A stretch of 64,000 bases of DNA. It comes from Syngnathus acus (lineage: Eukaryota > Chordata > Actinopteri > Syngnathiformes > Syngnathidae). Positions 23,980 to 36,551 of the stretch are shown here, one piece after another. The DNA lies in assembly GCF_901709675.1 (NCBI RefSeq), contig NC_051095.1, positions 21,763,956 through 21,827,955 of the forward strand. Direction: 5' to 3'. Below the pieces are notes generated by a model. That model had not been told where the DNA came from. It worked only from the letters and a program-made list of their open reading frames with translations, and did not search any database. Position numbers and translations under genes: made by a program. The number at the start of each line of letters is the position of its first letter. Position 1 is the stretch's first letter.

Positions 23980-25905
23980 ATTTAAGAATATTTATTCATT
24001 TCATGTTCTTAAGTTATTATTGTTCAGTTAATTTTTTGGAGATAAAATACTTTTTTTGTGTTATGATTAGTGAGAAATATTTATCACCCTAATAAATTTG
24101 AAGGTTTTGAAAAGTACTTGTGACTTGCACATGTATGTGAAGGTCATACATTTTAAATGTGTTGTTTTGGACCAACAATATATTTGTTGTGCTTATGGCC
24201 AAAGGCCATTTTATGTCTTTTGATTCTGGTGTGATTTCCAGAGTTATTTGCAGCTGGGCTTGCTAAGTTGAATGGATCTCTGGGGATATTAAAGAAAATG
24301 CAGAGGTTGCCCATGGCTGCGATATAAAATAAATACGGTACAGTATGGAAGTACATTATTGAATTAAAAGCATGCAAGCATGATCCTTAGGTAAGGTTTG
24401 GTCAAAGGTGGAGAATGGAGAGATATTAATAAACAAATTTTCAGGTGGACTTGTTTGAAGTTTCAACTTTAATCCAAAAAACAGATGAACAGTTGTTAGC
24501 CAGGATGGTCATTCACCAGCCTGCCTGATAGCAATGACTCTATTTTGACCACCATGAGGGGAAACACCCTCCAAAGGTGCACTACACAGTATATAGGGTG
24601 ACTTCAAACATAAAGAATATAACTGAAGAAGCATTTTGCACTAAAAGTAAACCGTCTTCAACAAACAAGACTCCACTTACCTGCATTCAACATTTGTTAA
24701 CACCTGAGACTCTACCACAGATCTAAATTAAAGTATTCCAATGACCAGTACAAGGCCAACTGGGGCATGTTCCTGTGGGCTAATGTATCACCAAATTTGT
24801 TTTGTATTTTTATGGATGCTGCAAGGGTTGTAATTATGGCTGAAACAATCATAGGGGTAATGACTGTGTCGTGTTTGTATGTGTGTGTGTGTGTGTGTGT
24901 GTGTTCCATGCGTGCGTGTAATCATCAGTTGAACCCTAAATGTGACACAATGGCAAAGTTGAAAAACTCTTCATTTTTTTCCTTCTGTGGCAAAACTTAT
25001 TGCATACTATGATTGAGTAATTCTTCAGAACGTATTTGCAAGGACATTCACTGTGAGGTGTGAAAACTGGTTGTTTGTCTACATGTGGCCTGTTATACGT
25101 TGGTGACCAGTTTATGGTATACCCTGCCCCCTTGCCCAAAGTCAGCTATTATGGTTTGGACAAAACACCGGTGTCTAGAAATTCCAATCTTTCCACGACA
25201 CAGGCTTCCACGAAATGAGTTGCCAGTGATGCTGAAGGACATGAGGTTCAGTTAACTATCTACATAATGAAAGACCGTAAAATAGTAAATGGTTTTCTTT
25301 CTCTTCATTTCTTTTTTTTTTTGCATCTGCATTTGCGTCTTGTAGCCCCGATATTTTATTATCTTTTACTGGGCTCAGTAACTGTAATAATATTTAAAAA
25401 AATTCACGAGTAACCTTTGTTTTTGCCTATATGTAATATTTACTGTAACGCATTACAATTGTAACTTGTTACCCCAACAGTGGTTACTATTAACATAACA
25501 TTTTTAATCATCCCGCAATTTGAAATTTGCATTTAATAATTCACTTTGCAAAAATTGTGACTATATCAACAATCATATGACATTTGTAGGTGGCTGGAAC
25601 TATTTCATCCCACAGCGTCATCTGTGAACATCTCTCTTATTTTATCATCTCGAAATCCCTGTTGAATTCTCCCCAATTTTACAGATATGAGAGCGGCGAG
25701 TGGAATGGGAGGAAATCAATGTATGTTTGAAGATAAAAAGAAGAATGGGCCAGGTTAGTCCACAGGTCAAGGGTGTATTGTGGCGTATTGACTTTCCCCT
25801 CAGGGGATGCACATTGAGAAAACACGTCGAAAGGATATTGTTGACAAGTCAAGACAAGCTTGAAGCTCAGTAAAGTGGATGTACACTTTACTCCATTATA
25901 CTCCA
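23980..25905. other. Intron 2 segment, one GT microsatellite
   Basis: (GT)12 at 24879-24903; otherwise nothing recognised. Confidence 0.5.
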
Positions 25906-26135
25906 TTCATTCATTTTTTACACAGCACACATTCTCATTAGGGTCAAGGGTGAACAGGTGTCTGTCCTGGTCTGGTCACCTGCTCACCTATAGACAAACA
26001 ACCATTCGCATTCACACATAGGGAGAATATAGAGTCTTTGGTGCACAAGAAGAACATGCAAACTCCACACGGGAAGGCTGGAACCTGTATTTAAACCCCC
26101 AACCTCAAAACTGTGTGCTAAACAGTCATCCAATA
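25906..26135 (-). mobile_element. Old, degraded SINE of the Mermaid-like family
   Basis: Same order of blocks as the young copies but diverged: ACAAACAACCATTCGCATTC, CACATAGGGAGAATATAGAG, AACATGCAAACTCCACACGG, then a damaged B-box region (GTATTTAAACCC). Confidence 0.7.
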
Positions 26136-26689
26136 TGCCGTCACTTTATTATCTTTTGAGTGGAAATTTATATTTCACAGTCAATATGAACACACGGAAC
26201 AAATGGAGTTGTAAAGGTTTAAAGAGTGCACTGATATTTTAAGATGACTCAACACTTGTAAAATGTGGATCCTAGTAAGAGAGGACTTTAGTAGGATTTC
26301 ATTCCCCAAAAAATGCAATAAGACTAATCACAATCCTTCAGATTTTTATGTATTGCTCGGGAAAAGGTGTTTTGGCAAATGATGATTTACACTACACCGA
26401 TATGTCATAAAACAATTGACAAGTCAGGATTAATCTTGAAGCTCAGTAAAGTATACAATCAGGACTTGAATAAGCAGCAGACTCAAAATGGAGTCTGAAA
26501 GGTGTTATGTCACTGAGCGGCGAAGGCTTGCAAGTGATACCGAAGGTAACAATTTTTCATCATTAAGGTTCTTTAAAGGAGTAAAAGAGGTTCGCAAAGA
26601 CTGCCCCGAAATTTATAGATGACTCAATACTATGATGATCCCATTATGACAGGAATTAGGAGGATATTTTACAGATATGAGAGAGGCGA

Positions 26690-26862
26690 GATATTTTAAA
26701 TTTGTATGTATGTAAATTTTGTATTTCAAATTTTGTATGTTTGCACTAGGAAGGGAGCAGGTATCCGAATTTTGTTGTACAACTAAGTTGTAAAATGACA
26801 ATAAAGGGCATTCTATTCTATTCTATTCTATTCTATTCTATTCTATTCTATTCTATTCTATA
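26690..26862 (+). mobile_element. 3' end of a LINE-type retroposon with (TTCTA)n tail
   Basis: TTTTGTTGTACAACTAAGTT, AAAATGACAATAAAGGGCAT and then ten TTCTA units (26811-26862). The short A/T-rich 3' end plus pentamer tail is typical of fish non-LTR elements; no reverse-transcriptase part is present. Confidence 0.6.
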
Positions 26863-26949
26863 TCACTCCAAAAATAGAATAATGTGATTTATCAAACATT
26901 CATCTGTGTGTCTGTGTTGCCTGAAAAACTGTTAAATGCACACTACACT

Positions 26950-27065
26950 AACGTGTAGTTGGGTTTTGAAGTCAGAGGATGTGGATTCAAATCACACTAC
27001 AGGCAACCAGGCTCCTTGCTGGTGACTGTTGATTTGCCCTTGAGCAAGGCACCACCTCAAATGAT
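26950..27065 (+). mobile_element. SINE-like fragment
   Basis: GTGGATTCAAATCACACTAC resembles a pol III B box; TTGCCCTTGAGCAAGGCACC is a block common in fish tRNA SINEs. Fragment only. Confidence 0.5.
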
Positions 27066-27879
27066 GCAGCACTCCTCTTTTACTAAGAGTATCTCCTGCC
27101 ATGCATCCAGCATGTGCAGTAATGTCCTTAAAACTTTGTGAAGGAATGATGCATGAAGGAACAACCTGTCCTATTTCAGCAACCAATTCTATTTCAATCC
27201 ATTTTGATGTTCTGGAAAAGGGGGCATTATTCATCATCATTCATATATATGAGTCTACACAATACTCGCAGAACTGTCCAACCCTGTCTACACTCTACAT
27301 AATGGTCTTGTTGTTGTGGCTGTTTGGATTTATGATGAGGTTGTCAGTTACTATGCTTCTTTATTTTGTCACTGTTTCGTCTTTCAATTTAAGCTCTGAT
27401 TGGTGAGTTCAGAATGTCTCATGCAATGATGCTCGACCCGTGTGCCCTGACACAATAATTGTGCCATGCGAGATCATCAGGTGTGCCTGAGGAAATAATC
27501 TACTATCAAATATTTTGACAATTTGTTTTTTCTAATTATAACAAGCTGTTTGTTAATTCATCATGTCAAATCACATGTAGTAACAGAACAAATAATTGCT
27601 CTTCCATTAGATGGCAAAAATCATACAATTTACATGTACTACCTATATCCACAATTTTTTAATCATTTCACTAAGTGGTGTGCTGTGAGATTTTGGTCCG
27701 ATGTGTACCAATACTTTTGCATATACGTATAGACTTTTACGTTACCACTTAAAAGTCATGTCTGCTTCTGGTTCCAAATTCACATCACTCCTATGATAAT
27801 TATTGCAAAAAAAACAATCCTTAAGATTTTTAACTTTTTATTTTATGTTTATTTTATTGTATGTCATGAACAATATGTA

Positions 27880-28165
27880 CAACGAAATAAAATAATTTCT
27901 AGATTCATCACATTTTTTGAAGAGCTTTCCTGGACAATCAGACACTTTATAGGTGATACAGTATTCATTCGCACTCTGGTGGTGGTAAATGCCATTCTGT
28001 AGCCACAGCTGTCCTGGGGAAGGTTCCGGCATATACCAGTGAGTAGCACTTCAGGCAACGTGTGTAAAGTGTCTTGCCCAAGGACACAACGACCCATGAC
28101 ACAGACAGCAGGATTTGAACAGCCGACCCTCTAGTTACTGAAATGCCTGCTCAGCCGCCTGATTC
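27880..28165 (-). mobile_element. Second-family tRNA-derived SINE, decayed
   Basis: On the minus strand: GGCGGCTGAGCAGGCATTTC, a B-box region GGCTGTTCAAATCCTGCTG, then TCCTTGGGCAAGACACTTTA and ACTCACTGGTATATGCCGG. The '(T)TGGGCAAGACACTT' body block differs from the Mermaid-like family, so this is a different SINE lineage. Confidence 0.7.
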
Positions 28166-30836
28166 ACGGCCGCCGCGTTACTGTTAATGTAGCTGCATTA
28201 TAAAGGAAGGGATTATGCACCTCAGAATACAAGGTCACAATGCATAGACATCTCTGTCCAATGTAATCTAATACAAAAACGTTGAATACAATGAGTGTAT
28301 TGAAACATTTAAGCAACACATAGTTGCCTAGCAAAGGACATAAATCTCCTGGCAACGCTGTGGCTAATCCTGGAATTTCACTAAACTCATGATGGTCAAG
28401 GTTGTGTGTCATAATCAAGTGTATGAATACAATCATTCAACTACTATGTAACACTCTCCATCTAAAAATTGAGAATGTTCATGCTTGTTGGTCCGCTAAG
28501 AGCTGCAAGGAGTCTGTCGTTTCACATGAAAAGTAGCCTAGCATTGGCGTTTTCATGGATTTAGTCCTCACCGGACAGAAAAAGATATATTTATGTATAG
28601 AACAGAGATGGAAGCCAAACTTGCTTGTGGCTTCACCCCATATTAGCTTCTACATGTGTGCGTGAATGCATACAAACGAGTCATTGTCAGGCCATGCTGC
28701 GTTTACAACAATGCATTTCCATTAACTGGCTACAATTTCCTCTCCATGCACGGTACCCAAATATGGACACAATATATACACAATTGCGATTGATCAATTT
28801 ATACGAGTTTGTCAAGAAAAAAATATCATTCACATTTTATTCAAATTGACTCACTTAAAAAGAAACCTCCTTGAACTTGTTTCCACCCCACTTATCCAGC
28901 TGGTATGCCTGGGTTTGCTCACTTAAGCGAATCTGAAACGCCACCAAATACATGTTTCTGTCACAAGCCGCATGTCAGCTTTTTTTTCCACATACCCAAG
29001 GAAAATGGGGAAAGAACGGATAATTCCAACAGTAGGAATCAGTCCCGGCGATTCTTAAATGTTTTACTGCCTTAATGGGCCTCCAGAAATAGATGCAGTG
29101 CTAATGTCCTCTGACTCTAGAAATAGGGGGCAGAATGTGTCTGTGTGTAGTTGTGTGCAAGTCCAATAGTGTGTGTGGCTGCTCATGTGTGTGATTCAAA
29201 TGGGTTTAAGTGAAGGATTCTCGCATGCAAATGAAGCCACTTAAATCTGGGACCCTTTTCCCCACTATCTCAAAGGACACCCTATTCTCTATTTAGAGCA
29301 ACACTTTGACATCAGCTGGATGGAGTCAAGGCCCAGTGGGCTTTGGTCTTGAGTGGCACACTATAGACTTTGAAATTTGCCTTATAAAATATCCCACATC
29401 CTTTCAAATATCCACAAATCTTCAACAAGCTCTTTTCAGAGACACACACTCAAGATTAACCATCGCCCAGAATGAAGAAGCACTCTATATTGTGGGATTC
29501 CTGGTATTTGGAGCTTCCTGATAGCATTTGCCGCTTTAGAACATTTAACCATCGCTCAGCATGGTTCCTGTTCTCCAGACAGACTCTGATTATCGATCCC
29601 TGCGCTCGCTGTATTCTTAGACAATCCATACAAAATGAATTAGCAGCAGAGAGAGCTACAATGTCCTCTGCAGCTTATCATATTATGGCCACAAAGAGAG
29701 GTATTTGTAAAAAAGCAACCTATTTTCAAGGCTAGTGTGAATGGGCTTTCTTGGAAAATGGTACTACCATCTGAAATAATGGGTTGCAAAGCCAAAGTAC
29801 GTTAGCAGATGATTCAGGTTCATCTAAAAACTTTGTGGCCTCAAGCGCGTGTTTGCGGATATATGTAAACATAAGCACACAAAGTTTTCGCTCAAGCCAT
29901 CAGGTGTAAGATAGGAGAGAAGGACTGACTGATTGTGGAGTGGGACAATCAAAGACTCTGATGCTAATCAGAGCTCTCAGGCCTGCCAGTATAGTAAGAT
30001 GGTTGGAATATACAATGAAGCCTTAAACAGTGCCCAATGCCTGACTGATGTGATTGCTTGCTATGGAGCAGAGGATAGAAATCAGCCCTGAGCTATCTGG
30101 AAGGGCTTTGGGGACTTTGTTTGGGAGAGTGATGGAGGAACCTCATCAAATAAAATTCGGATTTATTTGTAGCTCCATCATGAGAAACAAAAGTGTTCAT
30201 TAATTACCACTGCCACCAAGGCTATATTTTCATCTGTGTGGATTTATTTGTTTGTTTGGAGACATAGTATAAGGGACTGACTGAATACAATGCAAAGATC
30301 CAACACAACCAAATTGTGCATGTAAATGTGCCATACCGTTGGAATCCACATGACAAATGTTAAAGGTCATATTTCAGTTTTTTTCCCCCTCTCCTTTTAT
30401 TGAGTTTTCCATTTGTGTCTGTGTGTAAAATGAAAAACAAGAGCGTGTTTACAAGAGCAATAACTCGAATTCTGACAAATCCTCAGCGTGAGCTCGCGTG
30501 TGCAAGCTACATTTTCCTGTATACTTGATAGTCGGTTGTTCGGTCTTCTGACAGACGGATTCATTAAATCATGCCGCAGTGGTAACCTGCCGTGACAGGA
30601 CGCCATTGCCTCCTCGGAATTCCTCGATCAGAGTCTCTCATGCGCTTAACGAGAAAGTAAACACGCTAAATTGTCAGTTGGAGGAGAAACGAAGAGGCTG
30701 TCTCAATTCAACATGTCATGAGTGATGTCCACTAAAGTTTGTTAAACTCAAGGTTTAACACTGTGTTTTGTTTTGTCTTTATCAATAGAAACATGCTGCC
30801 ACTGATCAACATTACACAACACGTCTATTTTGAATG
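28166..30836. other. Intron 2 segment with nothing recognised
   Basis: No gene or repeat family recognised; moderate complexity, short open frames only. Confidence 0.5.
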
Positions 30837-30838
30837 TA

Positions 30839-32498
30839 CCGTATTTTCCGCACTATTAGGCGCACTTAAAAACTTACATTTTACTCAAAAAACCACAGTG
30901 CGCCTTATAATGCAGAGCGCCTTATACCGTAATTTTCGGACTATAAGTCGCACCGGAGTATAAGTCGCACCAGCCATAAAATGCCCAAAAATGTGGAAAA
31001 AAACATATATAAGTCGCTCCGGAGTATAAGTCGCATTTTGGGGGGCAATTTATTCGACAAAATTCAACACCAAGAACAGACATGAACGAGCAACAACAGG
31101 CTAAACGATACGGTATGCTAACGTGACAAACACAAACGAGGAGCTGAGAACGAGCCTGACGTAACATTCAGTTATTTAAAAAAAACTATTACATGAATAA
31201 CACGTTTATAAAGCCATCTGTGTCACTCCAATTCATTAAATCCATCGATCGTCCTTTGTCAACAATGCCGTGTGCCGCGCCGCAGTTCAAATTATTCCAC
31301 AGGCCCATACAACGATGTATAAACTATATTTTAAATAACTATCACATAAACAACAATATTATCAAACCATTTGTGTCACTCCAAATCATTAAATCCATCG
31401 ATCAAATTTCTCATCCTTTATGTCATCCTGGTGACAGAGGACATGTCCAGAGGATATGGCGCTTTAAAGTGTTAATTACTTTATTTGATTTTTTCTCTCT
31501 ATTTTTCATGTTTTGAATATGTTCAAGATAAAGATATCAAAGCATGTGAAGTGATCAACTATACTAAAAATAACATGTGAAGTGGTCAACTATACTTGTA
31601 AGTAAGTGATGTGTTAATGATCAAGTAAAAATTTGTGAAAAAAAACATATATAAGTCGCTCCTGAGTATAAGTCGCCCCCCCACCCAAACTATGAAAAAA
31701 AACGCGACTTATAGTCCGAAAATTACGGTATATGGATCAATTGATGAATTTGTTGATCCATACTGGTTGTACACAGTGCTCTGCCAAGATGTTTCAGTGC
31801 GTTTTAGTACGACTAGTAAATTACAAGGTCGCATCGCTTCCCAACATTTCGGCAACTGTGGTCAGGGGGCGTCACCGAATAGCTGTTGTACCCGCGAGGC
31901 TATTTCACTTCAAAATAGGCTGCTCCGTTAATGTTTCGAGTAAATTTACGGATTGATATGGAAGGGAAACATAGGTAAGCAGTACCAATGTGTTAGATCA
32001 AACTTTAGTCAGTTCCGATCATTTTATAGGAGATCGTTTGAGAAACGCGATTGTTTACACTTTGCTGAGGCTCATGGGGGTCTGCGAGCTGAGGCTCATG
32101 GGAGTTTGCGGGTGGCTAATGCTATAATAATAGCTGCTATACGCACAAGGCTATTTCATGTCAAAATAGGCTGCTCTGTTAATGTTTCGAGTAAATTTAC
32201 GGATCGATATGGAAGGGAAACATAGGTAAGCAGTACCAGTGTTAGATCGAACTTTAGTCAGTTCTGATCATTTTATAGGAGATTGTTTGAGAAACGCGAT
32301 TGTTTACAGAGGGCTCATTGGTTATTGGCTAGTGGATGCATACCGCAACCCTAGTCAACCTCAGTTTGTTGCAGTATAGCTTCTATTTTATGCGCCTTTT
32401 AATCCGGTGCGCCCTATATATGAAATAATTTCTAAAATAAAAAATTCAATGAGGGTGCGCCTTATAATCCAGTGCGCCTTTTGGTGCGAAAAATACGG
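30839..32498. mobile_element. Type A TIR element, interrupted by a type B insertion
   Basis: TA (30837-30838) + CCGTATTTTCCGCACTATTA at the left; ..GCGAAAAATACGG + TA (32499-32500) at the right. It has the opposite orientation to the copy at 20601-22713 and carries about two copies of the same 251-bp unit, against nearly seven there. The segment 31732-31956 reads open (MDQLMNLLIH..), and the same peptide is open in the other copy, probably because both are near-identical DNA rather than by selection. Confidence 0.88.
30927..31728. mobile_element. Type B TIR element nested in the type A element (802 bp)
   Basis: Perfect 25-bp inverted ends beginning CCGTAATTTTCGGACTATAA, each next to a TA (30925-30926, 31729-31730). 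Subterminal AAGTCGC repeats sit on both sides. The interior has a repeated block (TCATTAAATCCATCGATC) about 150 bp apart. No transposase frame survives. Confidence 0.92.
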
Positions 32499-32500
32499 TA

Positions 32501-34647
32501 ATACAGGAAGAGACCTCCCTGAACAATGGTAATAATTTTGCATAGAGACACTGGACTCCATGTACATTGATAAATATTGAAGGTACAAATATTAATTAGC
32601 TGATTGGATTGGTCATAGTCACTGTGAATGTACATTTTGGCTATAAATGATTTGCCACACAAACAGTGGTCTTTAATGCAGAAGTCAAGTAACAAAATTA
32701 TGGAGTGGGTTTTCCTTATAGTCTTGCATTTAAATGTTTTTACAAAGTTGCACTGACTTTCCAAAGTGCCTTTCAAGTACCAGTAAAAAAAAGAGAAACA
32801 AAGAAGAAATTGACTTTCCCGAAGGTCAATCTGGTGGTTCTGGAAATGTATCGTCATTATATTGTTAAAAACTGGGATGTGCTACTACATAGAAGAAAAT
32901 AGCCCATAACCACAAATCATTGTAAATGCTTTGCTTGTCTTCAGTGGTATCAAATCGGACGTATTGGGGGCATTTCCGGAACCATACTTATATTATTGAT
33001 ATTAATATTTTAGTTGTCATGTTTCTGGGTTTTTCATTAAAAAATAGAAATGAAGCATTTTAAACCTCACAGTGGCAATGTTTTTCTTGTGGAAAGGGTA
33101 TGCAATAATAAATGCATCTCTTAAAAAAATGAGGCATCTGTTTGTTCTTATGAATCTGCCTGCAGATAGAGGCAGAGTTTGCCGGGGAGTTGCTTGCATT
33201 GAAAACCCACAGTGGATGTTAAAGAGGTGTTAAGTTTTTGGGATGAATTGTGCGTGTGCCTCGCATGGCTATTTTAGGATGAAGTCCTGCGTGTTGTGTT
33301 GGTGTGTAGGATTGTGCTTGTCAGGGTTGTGTTTTAATTAGAGAGACAGGAGTGTGTCCTTGGGCTAGCGCAGAAGGTCAGGAGAAGCTGGTAGTCCTGG
33401 GACAAGGCTGGCAAGCCTGCTAAACACCCATTACTCAGATGTGTAGTTGCACTTAAAAGTGCACGCGCACCTTCACACCCAGGCACGCATGCATCCTTGT
33501 CTTGGCTCTCTTCCTGTTGGCCACTGATACCACGGTAAACGTCTCCATGTGTTCCGAGCCCATCCCTCAATACCGAAAGCAAAATTACACCTGGCACTAC
33601 TACAGGGAGATGAAGAAAGGCAAAGGAGAGCCATTTGAGAATAAGGTTAGGGGAATTGAAAGGAGAAAAGGTTGAGAGGAAAGAGGGAGGAGGAATCTGA
33701 CATTTCGTATGTGCCTGGCCAACAGAAAATGCCATTTGAGTATGGCATCTCTCTTTAATTCCGTGCTGCTGGCTCCAGCCTTGCCTTGACCCAAAGCCTA
33801 CGTCCGACACCTATTTCCATACACCTTGCTGTACTTGCACAACCTTTCGTTGGTCACTTTTGTTCTCATTTCCCTGCATCAGCCTTCCCATTTTCATATG
33901 TCTGCCATATGACCTCTGGCTTTCATCCAGCCGTCTCTTCCCATGCTTGTATTCATTTCCATATCACAGACCCTCACCTGTGCCACATCACACCCAACTT
34001 TGGCCCGCTCCCCCTTTGATTATGCTGTCTAAATTGCCCTTAACCTCATACCTGTATTTGCAAAAGTCTCTCCCTCCCTCCATGGCTAATCTCCTCTGCC
34101 CTCCCCACACACTGCCAGTGTGACGAGCCTAGGCCCCAGCCGATGATGGAACTCATAAAGCCTCCCAGATGAGGTGATAGCTAATGGCTGTTGAATAATG
34201 CATAGCAGCCAGGATTTAGAAAGCCCAGTCTATTAGCCTGACCAAATACTCTGGGCTTTTATTAAAGACCAACACTTACAATTACAAACTACATTAAGGC
34301 TGGGGTCTCATCCCCCTCTCCTAAATTCTGCCCCATACTCCTCATCTCTATGGTCGGCACTTAGGCTAGATATATATTAGTTTTTTTTTTTTATAGGGTT
34401 TATTGCCAACAGCCAACTGACCGTCTCGAAGGGGTCGCTAATGGTCTTTCTGTATTTTTTTCTTACACGGTTGTGTCAAGGGTTAGTGGCCTTTTAACTC
34501 TCTGTTGTAGCCACAGAAAGGAATGGGTGAGGTGGAGGAGAGTATCACACTTTCCCAGCGGGTGGCTGGTACAAAAATGAAGATAACAACCTTTATGGTT
34601 GTTAGTGTTTCTCACTTCTTTTTTTCATTGTAGCAGTTGTGTCTAAC
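32501..34647. other. Intron 2 segment; possible conserved non-coding block near 34.13-34.33 kb
   Basis: No repeats recognised. 34130-34330 is unusually complex, with homeodomain-type ATTA/TAAT cores. This is an impression, not an alignment. Confidence 0.3.
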
Positions 34648-34936
34648 TACCGTAATTTTCGGACTATAAGTCGCACCGGAGTATAAGTCGCACCAGCCAT
34701 AAAATGCCCAAAAAAGTGAAAAAAAACATATATAAGTCGCTCCGGAGTATAAGTCGCATTTTGGGGGGCAATTTATTCGACAAAATCCAACACCAAGAAC
34801 AGTCATGAACGAGCAACAACAGGCTAAACGATAGCTATGCTAACGTGACATAAACACAAACTAAGAGCTGAGAACGGCCCTGACGTAAAATTCAGAGTTA
34901 TTCAAAAAACTATTACATAAATAACACGTTAATAAA

Positions 34937-36340
34937 ACCATCTGCGTCACTCCAATTCATTAAATCCATCAATCGTCCTTTGTCAACAATGCGTGCGCGC
35001 CGCTGACGGCTCTAGCACTTAAAAATATTCCACAGGCCCATATAACGATATATAAATTATATATCAAATAACTATTATATAAGCAATAATGTTATCAAAC
35101 CATCTGTGCACTCTAAATCATTAAATCCATCGATCAAATTCCTCGTCCTTTGTCAACATCGCCGCGCGTGCGCCCTGACGTCAGCCTCGTCGTTATTCCA
35201 CAGATCTACTATATATAGATAATATATATTGTAGCGTTAACAAAGTTCAAGGAAAGACGTGGGTTTGGTAAACGGCTCTTTATTTAACAAAACAAACTTA
35301 CAGGCGTGTGGCGGCGTGGACGTCCAGCCACGAAAGGGGACGAGAGCTCCATACGATAGGACCGGGCGTGCGTAGAAGCCATGACCGAGCCCCATGCACC
35401 GTCCTCGGACAGCCACCCGGCTGAGCGCCGGCCCTCGACTTCCATCCACGGAGCTGAAAGGCAGCTCGGTAGAGTAGGACCGGGCGTGCGTAAAAGCATT
35501 GTCCGAGCACCATCCACCGTCCCTGGACAGCCACCCGGCCGAGCGCCGGCGCCCGACTTCAATCCACGAAAGTGAAAGAAAGCTGGACGAGTCGATCTTT
35601 GTCCTTTATGTAAACAACCGTCGCGCTGCTGACGCGCGACCGCGACGTCGCGTCGCGCTGCTGACGTCAGCAGCGCGACGTCGCGCGTCACTCGTCCAGC
35701 TTTCTTTCACTTTTGTGGATTGAAGTCGGGCGTCGGCGCTCGGCCGGGTGGCTGTCCAGGGACGGTGGATGGTGCTCGGACAATGCTTTTACGCACGCCC
35801 GGTCCTACTCTACCGAGCTGCCTTTCAGCTCCGTGGATGGAAGTCGAGGCCCGGCGCTCAGCCGGGTGGCTGTCCGAGGACGGTGCATGGGGCTCGGTCA
35901 TGGCTTCTACGCACGCCCGGTCCTATCGTATGGAGCTCTCGTCCACTTCCGTGGCTGGACGTCCACGCCGCCACACGCCTGTAAGTTTGTTTTGTTAAAT
36001 AAAGAGCCGTTTACCAAACCCACGTCTTTCCTTGAACTTTGTTAACGCTACAATATAGTTATATAGTAAATCTGTGGAATAACGACGAGGCTGGCGTCAG
36101 GGCGCACGCGCGGCGATGTTGACAAAGGACGAGGAATTTGATCGATGGATTTAATGATTTAGAGTGCACAGATGGTTTGATAACATTATTGCTTATATAA
36201 TAGTTATTTGATATATAATTTATATATCGTTATATGGGCCTGTGGAATATTTTTAAGTGCAAAAGCCGTCAGCGGCGCGCACGCATTGTTGACAAAGGAC
36301 GATTGATGGATTTAATGAATTGGAGTGACGCAGATGGTTT
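34937..36340. repeat. Long inverted repeat: arms 34937-35592 and 35690-36340
   Basis: Each left position pairs with a right position summing to about 71,282 (35231 with 36051, 35572 with 35710, 35581 with 35701); the sum drifts by a few bases toward the outside because of small indels. Arms are about 650 bp and nearly identical, with a loop of 97 bp. The inner arm parts (35231-35592 and 35690-36051) are GC- and CpG-rich. They contain two direct repeats of about 118 bp per arm and an AATAAA next to TTTGTTTTGTTA. Confidence 0.93.
35651..35680. repeat. Perfect 30-bp CpG-rich palindrome in the loop, with full CRE
   Basis: Fifteen-base arms (cgtcgcgctgctgac mirrored) centre on 35665/35666. TGACGTCA at 35662-35669 is the full CREB/ATF octamer; another copy is at 35176-35183. 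Confidence 0.9.
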
Positions 36341-36551
36341 CGCGCTGCTGTCGTCACTTGAAATTCAAATTACAGTAATCCCTTGCTACATTGCGGTTCG
36401 TTTATCGCGGTTTCATTTTTTTTTTTTTTGAAATTTTTTTTTTGAAATTTTTTGAAAAAAAAAAAACACATATAAGTCGCTCCTGAGTATAAGTCGCCCC
36501 CCCACCCAAACTATGAAAAAAACCGCGACTTATAGTCCGAAAATTACGGTA

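Larger units (their letters stand above)
34650..36549. mobile_element. Type B TIR element containing a giant palindrome (1.9 kb)
   Basis: TA (34648-34649) + CCGTAATTTTCGGACTATAA at the left; ..AGTCCGAAAATTACGG + TA (36550-36551) at the right. The subterminal parts match the 30927-31728 copy. The middle is a long inverted repeat (listed separately). A fragment of another fish repeat (AGTAATCCCTTGCTACATTG, TTTATCGCGG) sits at 36373-36412 near the right end. Confidence 0.92.

Noticed and set aside
35713-36045. Overlapping 78- to 110-codon frames on both strands of the palindrome
   Set aside because: They come from GC-rich mirrored repeat DNA; the same peptides appear in both arms, and there is no start context or domain.
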